From positions 2,718,001 to 2,782,000 of the forward strand of contig JAFREQ010000047.1 in assembly GCA_025331565.1 (NCBI GenBank): a stretch of DNA of 64,000 bases, given 5' to 3'. The stretch's first letter is position 1. Every line of letters starts with the position of its first letter. The notes beneath the pieces were generated by a model, which was not told where the DNA came from, ran no database searches, and worked only from the letters and a program-made list of their open reading frames with translations. The stretch is from Holacanthus passer. Taxonomy: Eukaryota > Chordata > Actinopteri > Pomacanthidae. This document shows positions 51,103 to 63,362 of this stretch, in pieces. A program made the position numbers and the translations under genes.

Positions 51103-54100
51103 TGTGGTCTTTAGAGTGCGTCCTGACATATTTGTACCTGGGCTACCTTCTGTATCCTATAAACTGCAGCATGATGCAACCAGTTGTAAAGAACTGCCAC
51201 TTCAGATGACAGAGCAGTAGCTGTAGCTCTGTAGCTTCTGGTTCAGAGAAGATCAACAATCACCCTGCCTGTGGCTTCATTGAAGTGAGGAGGACAACAC
51301 TAAGGAGAATCACCAATTACTTGCCCAGGATCAATTCAATTCAAGCAAATGTATATGCATATCAGTGATAAGGGCCTCCCATGTCACGTTCCCCTGACAT
51401 GACGGCTCTTAACAATGTGAGTCTACGTTATAAACTCATCTGATAAACTCATATGATTTACAGTTCTGCGTGTGTTAGGGTGCAGAAAGAGTCTGCGAGA
51501 CCAATGAAGTGCATTGTACTTTTAGTAACTGCCAATCAGTGTGTCAGTCTGTTGACAGTTTGGTGCGATCGGGAGGCTGAGGTCAGTTAAAGACCTTTCC
51601 CGAAACATGACCGTCCCAGCATTCCACGGCTCAGCATCACACTGATACAAATACTGTTTTCCGGTCAAGCAGATAGATTCTCACCCAGGCACATATTTAC
51701 TCTGCAGAATGTTTCCTCTCCTGCTTAATGTCACGGTCCGATCGGTCAAGGGGTTTTGTAACGGGAAGCGTTTCGACTGACATTGCGAGCACAAAATGCA
51801 TAAAAGAGGACATAGCACAGATGGAAAGAAAGAATGTAAAAGATTCAACATTACAAGTCAATTTACTCTTCAGACTGACAGTAGTATCATGTCTCTCTAA
51901 GAAAATTACTCTCTCAAATTATATTAATTCATAACTTCATGGGCTGAAACACACAAAAATTAAATCCTTTGTGTTTTCACTTTTCCTTGGCCTCAATGTA
52001 AAACATCAAGAGGTGAAGGGAAGATGTTAAGGAGAATTCATAACAATTTAGGAAAAGACAGCTGTGGTGCAAAGAGAATCAGATTGCATTTGTCCAGTGA
52101 AGATTTCCTTTCCTTAGCATTTAGAGAATTCTTCCACAACATTTTACATAGTTAGGAACCTTCTTTGACTGCAACCAAAGTCTGAGGCTATGGACACCGA
52201 AAACCAAAAGATTTGGGTGTTTACCATGCACAGAGGAATGTTTTATGGAGTTGGATTATGGGAAGTTGATCCACACTAGCAACTACAAAAAGACAAAAAA
52301 TCAGCAGCAAAACAGTCTTTGAAACAAAAATTCCAAATTGAGGTACTAATTTAATGACCTATCAAATGTTCAAGCGTGGATGGGTATACATGGAATTCCT
52401 TTTGTATATGTCAGTCCATAAGAGAGTCCAGCAAGCTGACATTTAAATAGAAATGTTGAATTTTTTTTTTTTCATGAATACTGCTTTAATTTACTGAACA
52501 AAATGTTCACATGTAGGGGACCGCTGAATGCCTCAGACAGTGCATTAAGGTTCCAGGTTGCAGATGTCGTTTTTGACGTGTGTCACGTTCACAGTGGAGG
52601 CAGGAGATTCATGACTAAATAGGCGAGGGACATCCTGTAGATGATGCAGACATGTCTCATTCGATTAGCAATGAGTTTACGCGGAACAGCTGTAATGAAG
52701 TGCCGTGGCTGTATATCTTCGGCTGAATCACTGACAGGGTTCACGTATATGGTCCATCACTTTATGAGTCTCAGTGAAAGTATGTGAGTGTGTGTGTAAA
52801 TAAAACACCTAATGTGTCGGTGTACGTCATCATGATAGCATGGTAGTGAGAATCCCCCTCCAAGGCCATTTAATGTCTGTGTATGTGTGGACTGGGTGCT
52901 TGTGTTTATCATCTATGCTGATTATTGTACCGTGTCCATTGTGTGTGTGTGTGTTTATTCTTGGCTCTATTACCTCTGACAGACCTCATTACCTTCCTGC
53001 TCTGAGCCAGACAATACAGCTGCCATCATCAGCTATCTGTGGGCACTGAGACATGTAACACGATGCAGTAAGTCACAGCAACAGACTCTCACTATTTCTC
53101 TCAGTCTGCAATCACACAGTCAGGTTTAAACACCTGCCTGCACACTGATGATCTACATTTTTATGTAATCCAAAGACAAACAGACAAACAAATCAAATAA
53201 TCTGCAGTCGAGTTCATTTTTGGAAATTTGTCAGTCGTGTGGTCGTGAGGTCCAATCTGTTTGGTGACGTGAAGTTGCTTGATGTCCTCATGTCACCCTG
53301 GTTGTACATACTGTAATTTTGAGGAGCTTTGGCTTATCGGAATTGATGGTATAAGGACTGAGGGTGTCTATGTTGTACAGATTTTAAAGCCCCTTACCAC
53401 CAGATATTAGTCACTAACTTTGTCTGCTGATTGGTGTTGGGCAGGTGGTGTTGAAAGAGCGAATGGCAGGATCCGAAATAACATGAGATGTTGTTGCTGG
53501 GCAGACATGAAAGGTAAATAAAAAGTCTAGAAGATTATGAAGTTGCTGTTGCCCTGACGAATGAAAATGTCAATACTGGAAACCGCACAACCTCACAGAC
53601 TAACCATCACTTTTTCAGTGTTGATTTCTAATCAATAAATCAATGTTCACTCAGTATCACCTATGCAACATCTGTAGTCTGTATGGTAAGTGGTGAAGAA
53701 ACTCTTTTCTTATAATACACTAAACACTGAAAAGTCCTGTGCAATGTAATTCGTAACAACCTTGACAGGAGGCCAGTTTAAATACTGGGATTGCTTTTAC
53801 GAGAACAGTGCAGTGAGGTAGTGTCCAGCAAATATAGCAATGGATGTGTGTCTGGTGCACGTAAAACAACAATTACCATATGTTATAGTTACTCACTCTG
53901 TTCTAAAATGTGAACAAAAAACAAATTCAACCAGGAATTGGATATTTTACTTTTATTTATTCAGAAGGTGGAGCCTTGACAGAAGAAGACTGTTGTACGC
54001 CAATGGAATAGTTATTGGGTGTGTTTTTAATCATCAATCAATCAATGTATCGATTGATTGACTAGATAATGCAAATTAGCAGAGCAGTGTGAGTGAAAAC

Positions 54101-55165
54101 TGACTGATTAGCTTAAATAAATCAAATCGTAAATTCACAATAAAAGTGAAAGCTGCATGTTGGTTTATCTCAACCAGGCAAAGAGAGTGATGGTTCAGAA
54201 AATGATGAACCCACATACCTTTTATTTTACATCACTCAAACGTAGAGCTAAAAAAAAAATTGAAGAGACGTGTTTTGATGAATCTCAAAATCTCTGTGGG
54301 AGTCTTGATGGGCTTCATGTTTCATAGTACCTCTGATGAGATATAAAACATAGACAGAAAATACAGAAATATACAGTACAAATGTTACACTATAGAAATA
54401 TCACACGCACATTCACAGTTTTGATAGTGAAAGGAATCATATTTTCACAAGAAGGAATTTGAATTGCTCTTTCGATGTGTGACAATAAACACAGTACAGG
54501 AAAATACAGTCTATGATAAAGATAAACCCAATGTAATGCAAGTCAAGAGCACGAATAGAAAATATCAAATAATAACAATAACATATATAAAAAAAGATGA
54601 TAAAATAAAAAGTATGAGCAATATGTATAATATTACAGTTGTTTAAATTCTGTCTCTCTGTCCTCTCATAATGAGCATATACTAAGTGAGGAGAGAACTG
54701 TTTCTTCTGAAACAGTTGATATGGGAACACTGTTGGAAGTTTGCTCGTTCCTCAAATTGCTCTGGTGTGACAGCGACAGTCACCCACTATTGCGAAATTA
54801 CTTAAATAAGAGTCTGATTAAAGAAAAAGTGACTGGATGTCACTCCCCCACAGACTGCACTCAGTGTCACAGCAACATGCTCATTTCCACATACACACAA
54901 GCAGACAGACATGCAGCATGTACACCCTCGACATCCACCCTTCAGCACATACAGTGACAAAGACCCCAGTGTCTCAGAGGGGACGGGAAACTCACTTTGA
55001 GCTATCACTCACACACTGCAAACACACACACATGCACACACCCACACAGGACCGTAGGGTTTTTGGTTGATGATGTCAGAGGTCACAGAGGTGAGGTGAG
55101 GTGGAGTGAGTGAGTGTTTTGGGGTGAGTGTGTGTCAGCGAGGTGGGAGGGCCAGTCTTGTGCTG
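51103..55165. other. Intergenic, no gene recognised
   Basis: Only short unrelated frames. The last part, from about 55020, has CA runs and GT/GAG-rich sequence just before the transglutaminase TATA box and is probably its proximal promoter. Confidence 0.5.
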
Positions 55166-55173
55166 TATAAATA
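55166..55173 (+). promoter_or_regulatory. TATA box of the transglutaminase gene
   Basis: TATAAATA lies 109 bases upstream of the chosen ATG at 55275. A start of transcription about 30 bases downstream would leave a leader of about 75-80 bases. A focused TATA promoter fits a tissue-restricted gene. Confidence 0.6.
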
Positions 55174-55274
55174 CAGGACTGTGATGGACACTGATGGACA
55201 CAAGAAGAGCATAAAGACACTTGAGGACACTCGGAGCAACATTTTAACAGGCTTTAACAGGAAGAAGATCTGCG

Positions 55275-55328
55275 ATGTCCAACCACGAGGGTATGTGATC
55301 TATCTATCTGTCTATCTATATCTATCTG

Positions 55329-55362
<34 letters not shown>

Positions 55363-58300
55363 GTTAATGCTCATCACTTGTCCCCTTTCTCTCTGTAGTC
55401 TATATTACGAACTTTATGGGAGATTATAATGTGTGTGAAAAATGTGCTGATGCACGACTCCACACCTGGGTGTGATATGACCCATCCTAATTCCTGCAAT
55501 GAGCACAAGTCTACTTAGCCAGCCTTAGTCAGGCTGTCCCAATGAGGCTACATTTTATAAACCAGAATTTAGATATTTATTTGACAACCTAGATATAACA
55601 CTGTTATACCATAGTACATTGAGTAAGCATGTCTAGTTTCACCAACTTATTACAAATTTATTAAATCTAATTTCAAGGAAAAAAAATTAGATGGTAGGAA
55701 ACAACCTTTCACTTTCATTCGCTTTCACTGACTGACTGAGCTAAACTCTCCTGGCTGTAGCTTTATATTATTTTTTTGCTTTCTTATCTAACTCTAGGCA
55801 AGAAAGTGAATAGGAGTATTTCCAAAAACGCTGAACTATTCCTTTATAGAGAACATCATATTTTAGACAACTTGATTACGAAGTTCGGCTTGTGACTTGA
55901 GACCACAATGCAACTCTCTGTCAACTGTGTCAGGTCCCAACTTAAGTGAAAGTCTTATCATCGCCACTAATTGTTTTTAGCAACAACACATCCAACCACA
56001 GACAGAGTTTCTTGCAGACTAATTTGTAAACTTTGTCTCTGTTGGTCCTGTTAGGTTTGATCCTTGATGTGGATCTGAGAAGCCATGAAAACAACTTGGC
56101 TCACCGCACTAGGGAGATTGATCGGGAGCGCCTGATTGTCCGCAGGGGTCAACCCTTCTCCATAACTTTGCAATGCTCTGAATCTCTGTCCTCCAAACAC
56201 CACCTGGAACTGGTCCTGCACCTTGGTGAGTACAGCCTGACTGGGAATACACAGCAGGCTAAAAGTATTTAGTCTGATCGTCTTCTGATGAAACTTTGCT
56301 AATCCAATGTAAATTATACACTGTTTACAAATGCATGGTCTGTTCATGGATTGCTGTTTTGTCTCTGTACTCACATTCTGATAAAAGCTGAGAAGAAATG
56401 TAAATCAAAAATAGTATGTAAGTCTTTTATGATATAATAAGAACTTAGTTAATAAGATCCTTCCATACTGAGTGTTACGTGACGGATGAGTATTCTCCAA
56501 ATAAGCACAATATTATGTAACTTAAATAACTAGATTAGATTATTTTTTATTACTGTCATTCTTGACTGTCATTGCCCAGTACAAGTCATTTCTAAATCAC
56601 GCGAGGTCCCCTGGTAATACTAATCCTTCAATAGGGCTTAAGATTAATACAGTATGAACAGTATTGATGGTGCAATAATTAATTTTATAAATCCTATAAA
56701 TCTTTTCATGTTTCCTCAGGTGAGAGAGACGAGGTAGTGATCAAGGTTCAGAAGGAGCATGGGGCCGGAGACAAGTGGTGGTTTAACCAGCAGGGAGCGC
56801 AGGATGAAATACTGCTGACTGTGCACAGTCCAGCAGACGCTGTCATTGGCCAGTACCGTCTGGCTGTGTTGATGATGTCACCAGACGGACACATCGTAGA
56901 GAGGACAGACAAAATTAAGTTCCACCTGCTCTACAACCCGTGGTGCAAAGGTAAAACATAAAGCCAACTGGATACACTCTCTATGTGCTTTCTTTCAAGA
57001 GGTCAGACTAACTGCATTCACATATTGCAGCTTTTAAACTTTATCATCCTGACAATTTCAGAATATGTCACAGTCTAACACATGTATTGATTCAGCCATT
57101 TCGCAGAAACAAAAAACAAAACAAACTGATATGTTTTCTTCATGATTCAGCAGGGGTATGTACCTTCATCCCCTCACCTGTTTGGTGCTCTCATAACAGA
57201 GATATAAACCATACGTCAGGTCACTCTGAGACAGCATTTTCCACCAGAGTCATCAAAACACCAAATGATGGAATTTCTGACAGAACAGCAGTGTCATGTT
57301 TTTCTAATTGAGGCCCTCAAGCGCTAAAATAATTCATATTCCGAATTTATGTTTCTGCTTGTTGGCTGTTTTCTGTGAATGTGTCGCTCAGTCTATAGAT
57401 AAAAGTATACTCATGGTCTTCTGTGTGTTTCTCTCTCTCTCTCTCGCTCTCTCTCTCTCTCTGTATGTGTGTGTGTGTGTGTGTGCGTGCTAGATGATGT
57501 GGTGTACCTCCCTGATGAGAGTCTGCTCCAGGAGTATGTCATGAATGAAGATGGAGTAATTTTCAGTGGGAGCTGGGATAACATCCAAAGTAATCCCTGG
57601 AATTATGGACAGGTAACACACACACACACACACACACAATGTGTGAATGGATGTCTGTGGCCTGGTGGCCTATGTGAATTATCACAGCAGTGTGACGGTG
57701 GAGACTCGAGGACTTTCGGCTGCATCAGTTTAATCTGTTTGTTGGACGGAGGAAACTTGTGGACATGAGGTGTCAGAATGTAACCAAACCACACAAACAA
57801 GGGCTTGTTCCTTCACAGCTCTTTGGGAGGCCAGAGAGGAAGACAAACAGATAGACAGCCAGGAGGTGTAACAGACATACACGTACATACAGAGTAAACA
57901 TTAAATGTGATTTGAAATCTGTCTAATAAAGAAGAGAAGCTTCTTCTGTTCAACAACCAATCTTTTCTTTTCTTTGTTCCTCTCATGTTGTCTCTCGATC
58001 TCCCTGTTACTCTCTCTCTCAGTTTGAGGACCATGTGATGGACATCTGCTTTGAAGTCTTGGACAACTCCAAGAATGCCCTGAAAAACTCAGAGATGGAC
58101 ATTGAGCAGAGAGCTGACCCCGTCTATGTCAGCAGGATGATCACTGCGATGGTGACGATCTCTTCTACTCGCTGCAACTGACAGTTTAACAACAGTACAA
58201 GAAATAGACAGCTAAATTTGGTTTTCTCTGTCCGAGTGGCAACACATAGGATACTTTAGCGATCCAACCAATCTGCACTTCATGAAAGATAGATTTACAT

Positions 58301-61300
58301 ACAACGTTGTAAGGTCTTGTAGCTCATTCCCAGGAAATAAGGACTGTAACTGAATCTTCATCACGAGAAATGTCAAATCATGTTTTTCTTACCGTTTGAT
58401 AGACAAATGATCCCTAAATATGATCCCATACATATAACATCATTTACAGCCTTAAGAGATGTCTCCTCCGTGTTGTCAGGTGAACTCTGAAGGTGACAGG
58501 GGTGTGTTGACCGGTCGCTGGAACGAGCCCTACTCTGGCGGAGTCGCACCGTATCGATGGACCGGCAGCGTGCCCATCCTCCGACAGTGGAGCAAGGCCG
58601 GGGTGAAGGCGGTCAAGTACGGCCAGTGCTGGGTGTTTGCTGGTGTTGCCTGCACAGGTGAGGCTTGATTTCATTGCTGCATGATTTAAGGATCCCAATG
58701 TAATATAAGGAAAAACAAGTGTTCCTACTCACTGTATAATGTATGTATTTAAAGGAATAATTCAACAGTATCTGTCATGAGGTACAAGGACTGATACCAG
58801 TCTCTGCACAGTAAATGTGAAGCTGCAGCTTAGCTACAGGTTCAATACTTGAACTTTAGTATCAACTGATTAAAACCAAATTGAGGAGCCAAATTTAAGA
58901 AAGGAAAGGAGGAAAAGGAAACGGGATTGGACTGGTCTGATGTGTGTTATCTTCACAGTGCTGCGCTGTCTGGGAATCCCAACACGCCTCATCACCAACT
59001 TCTCTTCAGCCCATGATGTCGATGGAAACCTCTCTTTAGACATCCTGCTGAATGAAAACCTGGAGAGCGTTAATGGAAGAGAGAGAAAAGACAGTAGCTG
59101 GTAGGAACACATACACACATATTTTGAACGAGATTTAGTAGAAGATGTTACATAATGTAATATAGTGAATTATCTCCCCCCCCCCCTCATGGTTTTAGGA
59201 ACTTCCACTGTTGGGTCGAGTCCTGGATGAGGAGAGATGATCTCCCCAAAGGAAATGACGGCTGGCAGGTTTTGGACCCCACCCCTCAAGAACTGAGCAA
59301 TGGTACATTCCTAGTTTAGTTAATCACCTTTGTGTCTTCTACTTATCTATCTATCCATGTTTTACAAGACATTTCTCACCATATCCACCTTGACAACTAA
59401 AAAAATATACGTCCTACCTGCTGATCGTTGTCTTTCATCACTATAAACTGTTGGATGGTCACTGCTGGATTTCTTTGGTATCATATGATTGTGACATTTC
59501 AGTTTCAAAGCTGTTTGGTGTTTCCTATTGGCCTGATAATCAAACTGAATTACCATCGTCAAAATATCAGGGGGTCATCGGGTCAACTGCTTTGAAGAAA
59601 TCCATGACAGAATTTTTGCTCTCCAGGTGAGTATTGCTGTGGGCCGTGTCCAGTGACAGCCATCAAGGAGGGAAATCTGAGAGTCAAGTATGACGCTCCG
59701 TTTGTATTCGCTGAGGTGAACGCAGACATCATCTACTGGATTGTCAAACAAGATGGCCGACGGCAGAAGGTGATCGACCTTTGTTCTGACTGTCTGTCAT
59801 GTTTGAGAGAAAGCAGAGATGACAATGATGATTGTTATCATTGTTACAGATCAGAGAGGAACAGGGGAGTGTGGGGAGGAACATCAGCACCAAAAGCGTT
59901 TACGGCGACCACAGAGAAGATGTGACTCTACACTACAAATATCCTGAAGGTTGGTTGGATAGTCCTACTCTGTCCACTCTGTAACGCTGTCATGCATGTT
60001 TAATATTTGCTCATAATCATCTGTTCGGACTCATGCTAAGGAGTAGTTGTCATGGACCAACATCTTCTCCACAGGCTCCGAGAAGGAGAGGGAAGTGTAC
60101 AAGAAGGCGGGACGCCGGGTCACAGAGCCAGCCAACGGGCACGCAGAACCAGGACAACTGCAGCTGTCAATCAAACATGGAAAGCCTGTATTTGGGACAG
60201 ACTTTGATGTGATTGTTGAGGTATGGAGAGCTCAGACTGTAGCTGAATGGATGAAATGATGAACTCAGTAAATTAATTCACACAGTGAATCTGGGGATGT
60301 TGTTGTCTGCTTGTAGATTGAATTTTGTAAATTCACTGAATCAAGGTCTGACTGATGAATCCATTCTGTCCATAGGTGAAGAATGAAGGCGGCAGAGAGG
60401 CTCACGCTCAGCTCACCATGCTGGCCATGGCTGTTACTTACAATTCTCTCCACCGGGGGGAGTTCCAGAGACAAACAATTTGTGTGACTGTGCCTGCTCA
60501 CAAAGGTTAGTGGCTCAAATGAAATCACAAAGGCCTCTGATGCCGTGTGCCGTGTTACCTGCACACTTTTTCCTGTTGATCCTAGTTTGCAGCAGAACTT
60601 GTACATCATGATGCACAATTTTCCTGTTTAACACTATGTGTGTGTATGTGTGTTCAGCTCACAAGGAAGTTCTGCGTCTACGCTATGACCACTATGTCAG
60701 GTGTGTTTCTGAACATCACCTGATCAGGGTCAAAGCGCTCTTAGAGGCTCCAGGGGACAAAGAACCCATCATGACCGTGGCCAACATCCCACTGAGCAAG
60801 CCTGAACTCCTTGTACAGGTGAGTACACACTGAGCACATTTTTGAGTGTGCAGGTCTCAGTAAATCTCACTGCATCCTACACTGAAACATCCTACACTGC
60901 TGTCCCTGTATTTAAGAACCATGGAGAAAATTAATTTTAGGAACTCAGGAACCTTGCCTGTATTTTTACTGAAGGAACTTGCCCCTAAATGTAGTCCCTC
61001 GGCTGCAGAAAATGAATCATGTCATTTGCTTATCCATGATATTTGTGTTTGAATAGTGTTGTGTTTTAATCAGTTCGTGGACTAAGTTGCCTAATTTTAC
61101 AGTTCTTCAGATGCAATGATAACCCAAAAGGGACATTTGGTTCCTGATTTTATTCAGTTCAGAACAGAAAAGTAGAAAAGTGCCATTCATCCCACAAAAT
61201 CCTCTGTTCCATCTAGTAGGAGCATTTTGAAGTTTTGTGTTTCAAGATGCTACACTGTGATCTGTATCCTTATATACTCCCATAGAACATCCATGTCTCC

Positions 61301-61813
61301 TCTCTCTCCAGGTGCCTGGGAAGGCTTTTGTATGGAAAAAGCTGACAGCCTACATCTCCTTCACCAATCCTCTACCTGTTCCTCTGAAGGGTGGTGTTTT
61401 CACTGTGGAGGGGGGCGGCCTCCTCTCGGCCACTCAGATCCATGTTAAGTAAGTAATGAGTCAACCGCCTTCACTACTAAACACAATACACCATTGGCTT
61501 AATTGCCTTTCATGCTCCCCTGAGGATGACTCTCAGTGACTTTCCATGTAGCACTGACAACAGATTAAAATTTCCACATGCCCAACACTTTGGGGACCTC
61601 AACACTATAATGAAACAAAACTCTCTTTTCTCTTTCAGTGGTGACGTAGCCCCAGGCGAGAAGGTGTCTGTCAAGGTCTCTTTCTCACCCATGCGGACCG
61701 GGGTGAGGAAGCTCCTGGTCGACTTCGACTCTGACAGACTGAAGGATGTGAAGGGAGTTGCCACTGTGGTTGTCCGCGAGAAATACGCTCCTGTAATTAC
61801 TGGACTTTATTAA
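55275..61813 (+). CDS. Transglutaminase, TGM2/TGM5-like
   Basis: Calcium-dependent protein-glutamine gamma-glutamyltransferase that cross-links Gln and Lys side chains. Coding exons: 55275-55290, 56055-56225, 56720-56950, 57494-57612, 58023-58151, 58480-58657, 58959-59100, 59199-59302, 59627-59769, 59850-59949, 60075-60220, 60376-60505, 60658-60818, 61312-61448, 61639-61813; phases match and give 693 aa (human TGM2 687). Order: N-terminal beta-sandwich (RLIVRRGQPF, LLYNPWC), catalytic core with Cys272 in YGQCWVF, His332 in NFHCW and Asp355 in LDPTPQE, plus Trp236, then two C-terminal beta-barrels. The triad is complete, so it should be active. No signal peptide is visible, as usual for the family. 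The ATG at 55275 is the only one whose phase joins exon 2 and gives a family-like N-terminus (MSNHEGLILDVDL). The exact orthology group within the expanded teleost TGM set is not resolved. Confidence 0.93.
55299..55362. repeat. TCTA tetranucleotide microsatellite
   Basis: ATCT/TCTA array with a few TCTG variants, starting 9 bases after the donor of transglutaminase exon 1. Confidence 0.95.
55695..55857 (-). mobile_element. MITE fragment in transglutaminase intron 1
   Basis: Reverse-orientation piece of the TTAGCTTAGCATAA family. Read on the minus strand it starts AAAGGAATAGTTCAGCG and includes GAGTTAGATAAGAAAG and AAGCTACAGCCAGGAG. Confidence 0.55.
57430..57486. repeat. Compound CT-GT microsatellite before exon 4
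   Basis: A CT run (57431-57462) is followed by about ten GT units (57466-57485) and stops 7 bases before the exon 4 acceptor AG (57492-57493), so the repeat forms the polypyrimidine region of this splice site. Confidence 0.9.
57617..57638. repeat. CA microsatellite after exon 4 donor
   Basis: Eleven CA units begin 4 bases after the GT donor of transglutaminase exon 4. They are complementary to the GT run before the exon. Confidence 0.95.
58753..58845 (+). mobile_element. Degenerate MITE fragment in transglutaminase intron 6
   Basis: AAAGGAATAATTCAACAG, then GATACCAGTCTCTGCACAG and GTGAAGCTGCAGCTTAGCTA match the TTAGCTTAGCATAA family with substitutions and deletions. Confidence 0.5.
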
Positions 61814-62502
61814 TAAACTTTGAGCGGACTGTATCTTACTGTATATTGTAGGATCACTTTTTCTGAATGTGTTTGAATTTAAAAAAGAACAAACAAAATA
61901 TATGAGGTAACTGCCACAGTAAAAGCAGCTGCTAGGTATTAGAACTGTTCTGTATATGAAAATAGGTTCTGTTTAAATGATGGCTGTGTCTTCTAGGACG
62001 ACCATGTCCCTGTCCACAAAGAAATTCTGGGCACAGCATTAGTTTAATTACCTTTAATCTACAGTAAGTCAGACGTGAACATTTCTGACCTTGCATTATG
62101 CCTGGCATTAGTTGCACTCCTCTGCACCATTTCATTTCTTCTGTTCCCTACTTGAAATGCCAAATTTATGATGTTTCCTTCTATCTTCATTTCTTTTTCC
62201 TGGTCCAAATCGCAGCTGGTTTTTAGTAATGATTATTAAATGAAATGAAGGCTATGAGTGATGAGGTGCGGCTTTGAAAACATTGTGCTTATATGCTCTG
62301 TTATGAAAAGTACCTGATTATACAAAATCTGTTGTTATATGTTTTGTGACTTCATTACCTTTTTGCACTTTTCCAATCCCACTTTAATGCAAATATGATT
62401 GGAAGAAAGTACCATTTTTCATACTGTTTAATCCCAATATTTATGCATTTGTATAAGAATTGTACATTTAAGCTGATATGAGACAGATGTACAGTAGCTT
62501 TC

Positions 62503-62508
62503 AATAAA
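62503..62508 (+). promoter_or_regulatory. Poly(A) signal, probable transglutaminase
   Basis: AATAAA about 690 bases after the stop codon, followed by a T-rich stretch. The region between shows no coding frame and fits a 3' UTR. An AATAAA overlapping the stop codon at 61812 is too early to be the sole signal. Confidence 0.6.
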
Positions 62509-62903
62509 GATGTTTTTTTCACAAGTATTCATTTGACTTTATATGGCCTGTTATTAATATTGATGTCTGTGTTAGAAATGAGTGAAGATCTTGATATTCA
62601 TCTAGAGAGGGTGGCACAAATTGTCAGACATCGTGACCTTTTATTTTGTAATAATCAAAAGTGCTAGATGAAATAATGCTAACACTAGATGTGAATGAAT
62701 GTGGGTTTTTTTCAGAATACTTCATGATGTGCTCACCTGAACTAGAAAGTGAGAAATCTGAAAGCTAAAACAAAATGACTTAATTAAGAACCTGAGACCT
62801 TATAATGAAAACTGTGGCTGAACCTGGGCTCATTTGTGTTGACGAATGCTGTATAAGTATATACATAAGTGCATGTGATTAAAGTCAATAAGGGTTTATC
62901 ATT

Positions 62904-63015
62904 GATCATCTGACATAGACGGGTCGGATCTGTGCTCAGTGTCCATCTTTGAGTTCAGGGCATTCTTGGAGTTGTCCAAGACTTCAAAACAAATGTCCAT
63001 CACATGGTCCTCAGC
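62904..63015 (-). pseudogene. Broken inverted copy of transglutaminase exon 5
   Basis: On the minus strand, 63015 down to about 62904 repeats exon 5 of the neighbouring transglutaminase: EDHVMDICFEVLDNSKNAL is unchanged, and the CTCTCTCTCAG acceptor is kept. The first codon differs (GCT for TTT). Small deletions near the end shift the frame after the GACCC codon region, so the PVYVSRMITAM part is lost and a stop follows at once. No copy of exon 4 or exon 6 is visible in the window. It is a non-functional duplicate fragment. Confidence 0.8.
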
Positions 63016-63362
63016 CTGAGAGAGAGAGTAACAGAGAGATTGAGAGAAAACATGAGAGTCCAGAAAAGGTTGGTTGTTGAAAAGGAGACGCTTCTCAACC
63101 TCTTTTCAAATCACATTCACTGGTGTGTGTCTGTTACACCACCCCCTGCCCATCTATCTGCCATCTATCTGTTTGTCTTCCTCTGAGAGCTGTGAAGGAA
63201 CAAGCCCTTGTTTGTGCGGTTTGGTTACATTCTGACACCTCATGCCCACAAGTTTCCTCCGTCCAACAAACAGATTGAACCGATGCGGCCGAAAGCCCTC
63301 GAGTCTCCGCTGTCACACTGCTGTGATAATTCACATAGGCCACCAGGCCACAGACACAGACA
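62904..63362 (-). repeat. Inverted segmental duplication of transglutaminase intron 4 and exon 5
   Basis: The minus strand of this block aligns with about 57640-58135 on the + strand. Shared landmarks are GAGGTGTCAGAATGTAACC, ACAAACAAGGGCTTGTTCC, TTCACAGCTCT and CTCTCTGTTACTCTCTCTC. The copy ends near 63362, where the source has the CA run after exon 4, and is somewhat shorter inside. Intron conservation implies a recent event rather than an old paralogue. Confidence 0.85.

Noticed and set aside
55299..55362. Possible CRISPR-like or other patterned array
   Set aside because: It is a simple tetranucleotide microsatellite without spacers, in a vertebrate intron. No prokaryotic defence or mobile system was seen anywhere in the window.
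55106..55429. Open frame starting MDTDGHKKSIK (ATG at 55184) as the transglutaminase N-terminus
   Set aside because: Its phase at the exon 1 donor leaves two bases, but exon 2 also needs two, so the join is out of frame. The ATG is only 11 bases past the TATA box. The ATG at 55275 joins in phase and looks like the family N-terminus.
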